Shown in pieces: positions 5,822-5,848 of a stretch of DNA of 5,848 nucleotides (positions are counted from its first letter, which is position 1; every line of letters starts with the position of its first letter). The DNA is taken from assembly GCA_003242645.1 (NCBI GenBank), contig QGVC01000227.1, positions 1 through 5,848 of the forward strand. The letters are read 5' to 3'. Below the pieces are notes generated by a model. It was not told the origin of the DNA. It was given only the letters and a program-made list of their open reading frames with translations, and did not search any database. The stretch is from Pseudomonadota bacterium (GTDB lineage Bacteria > Pseudomonadota > Alphaproteobacteria > Rhizobiales > Hyphomicrobiaceae). Position numbers and translations under genes: made by a program.

Positions 5822-5848
5822 GTGGACACCAATCAGAAGCGTTGTGAA
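5822..5848 (+). CDS. possible start of a gene running off the window end
   Basis: A GTG at 5822 lies 6 bases after ggagg (5811-5815) and opens a frame (MDTNQKRCE) that continues past the last base. Spacing and strength of the ribosome site are good. Only nine codons are visible, so nothing can be said about the product. The same frame is open back to a GTG at 5720, but that start lies within a strong hairpin and has only a 4-base spacing to its ggagg. Confidence 0.3.

Larger units (their letters stand above)
5640..5848 (+). other. 209-base region with inverted repeats and no firm gene
   Basis: No long coding frame is convincing here. It contains the tail of a mini-ORF, an 8-bp palindrome acacgtgt (5662-5669), an A/T-richer patch (about 5667-5698) that could hold a promoter although no clear boxes are seen, and two strong hairpins listed separately. 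The hairpins and a possible GTG start at 5822 suggest a structured 5' leader for a gene beginning at the window edge. That reading is inference. Confidence 0.4.

Overview
The window is GC-rich and densely coding, with every supported gene on the + strand. It looks like the 3' part of an accessory (probably anti-phage defence) operon, followed by a different, loosely packed region. No RNA gene, CRISPR array, transposase or ribosomal marker allows firm taxonomy. The GC-rich codons, frequent GTG starts with GGAG-type ribosome sites, and a small protein at 5316-5639 whose style I associate with Planctomycetota-like genomes suggest a soil or aquatic bacterium of that kind. This placement is weak and from memory only.

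Region 1 (1-5172) is a tight three-gene operon. First comes the C-terminal three quarters of a large DUF499-family AAA-type ATPase. Its 5' part, including the Walker A motif, lies outside the window, and the reading frame appears broken near base 43. Four bases after its stop (or overlapping it, depending on the start chosen) begins a roughly 257-residue helical protein I cannot name. This overlaps by ATGA a 677-residue protein with a QatC-like N-terminal region, a QueC-like PP-loop ATPase core (SGGLDS plus a CxxCxxC zinc knuckle) and an unusual C-terminal extension. DUF499 proteins are known mainly from phage-defence islands, often next to DUF1156 DNA methyltransferases. QueC-like enzymes are known from the Qat system and type IV CBASS. 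A DUF499 ATPase, an unknown middle subunit and a QueC-like enzyme together match none of the standard named systems I can recall. My inference is a defence cassette in which the QueC-like enzyme modifies a macromolecule, possibly a partner protein, and the DUF499 ATPase acts as sensor or motor.

Region 2 (5173-5315) is a short intergenic stretch. It holds a perfect 9-bp hairpin right after the operon's last stop, a second weaker inverted repeat, and a 15-bp palindrome just upstream of the next ribosome-binding site.

Region 3 (5316-5848) holds one small conserved-looking hypothetical gene and about 200 bases of structured non-coding DNA. This includes a compound 11+6 bp hairpin and a second hairpin whose 3' arm is the Shine-Dalgarno of a possible GTG-started gene running off the end of the window.
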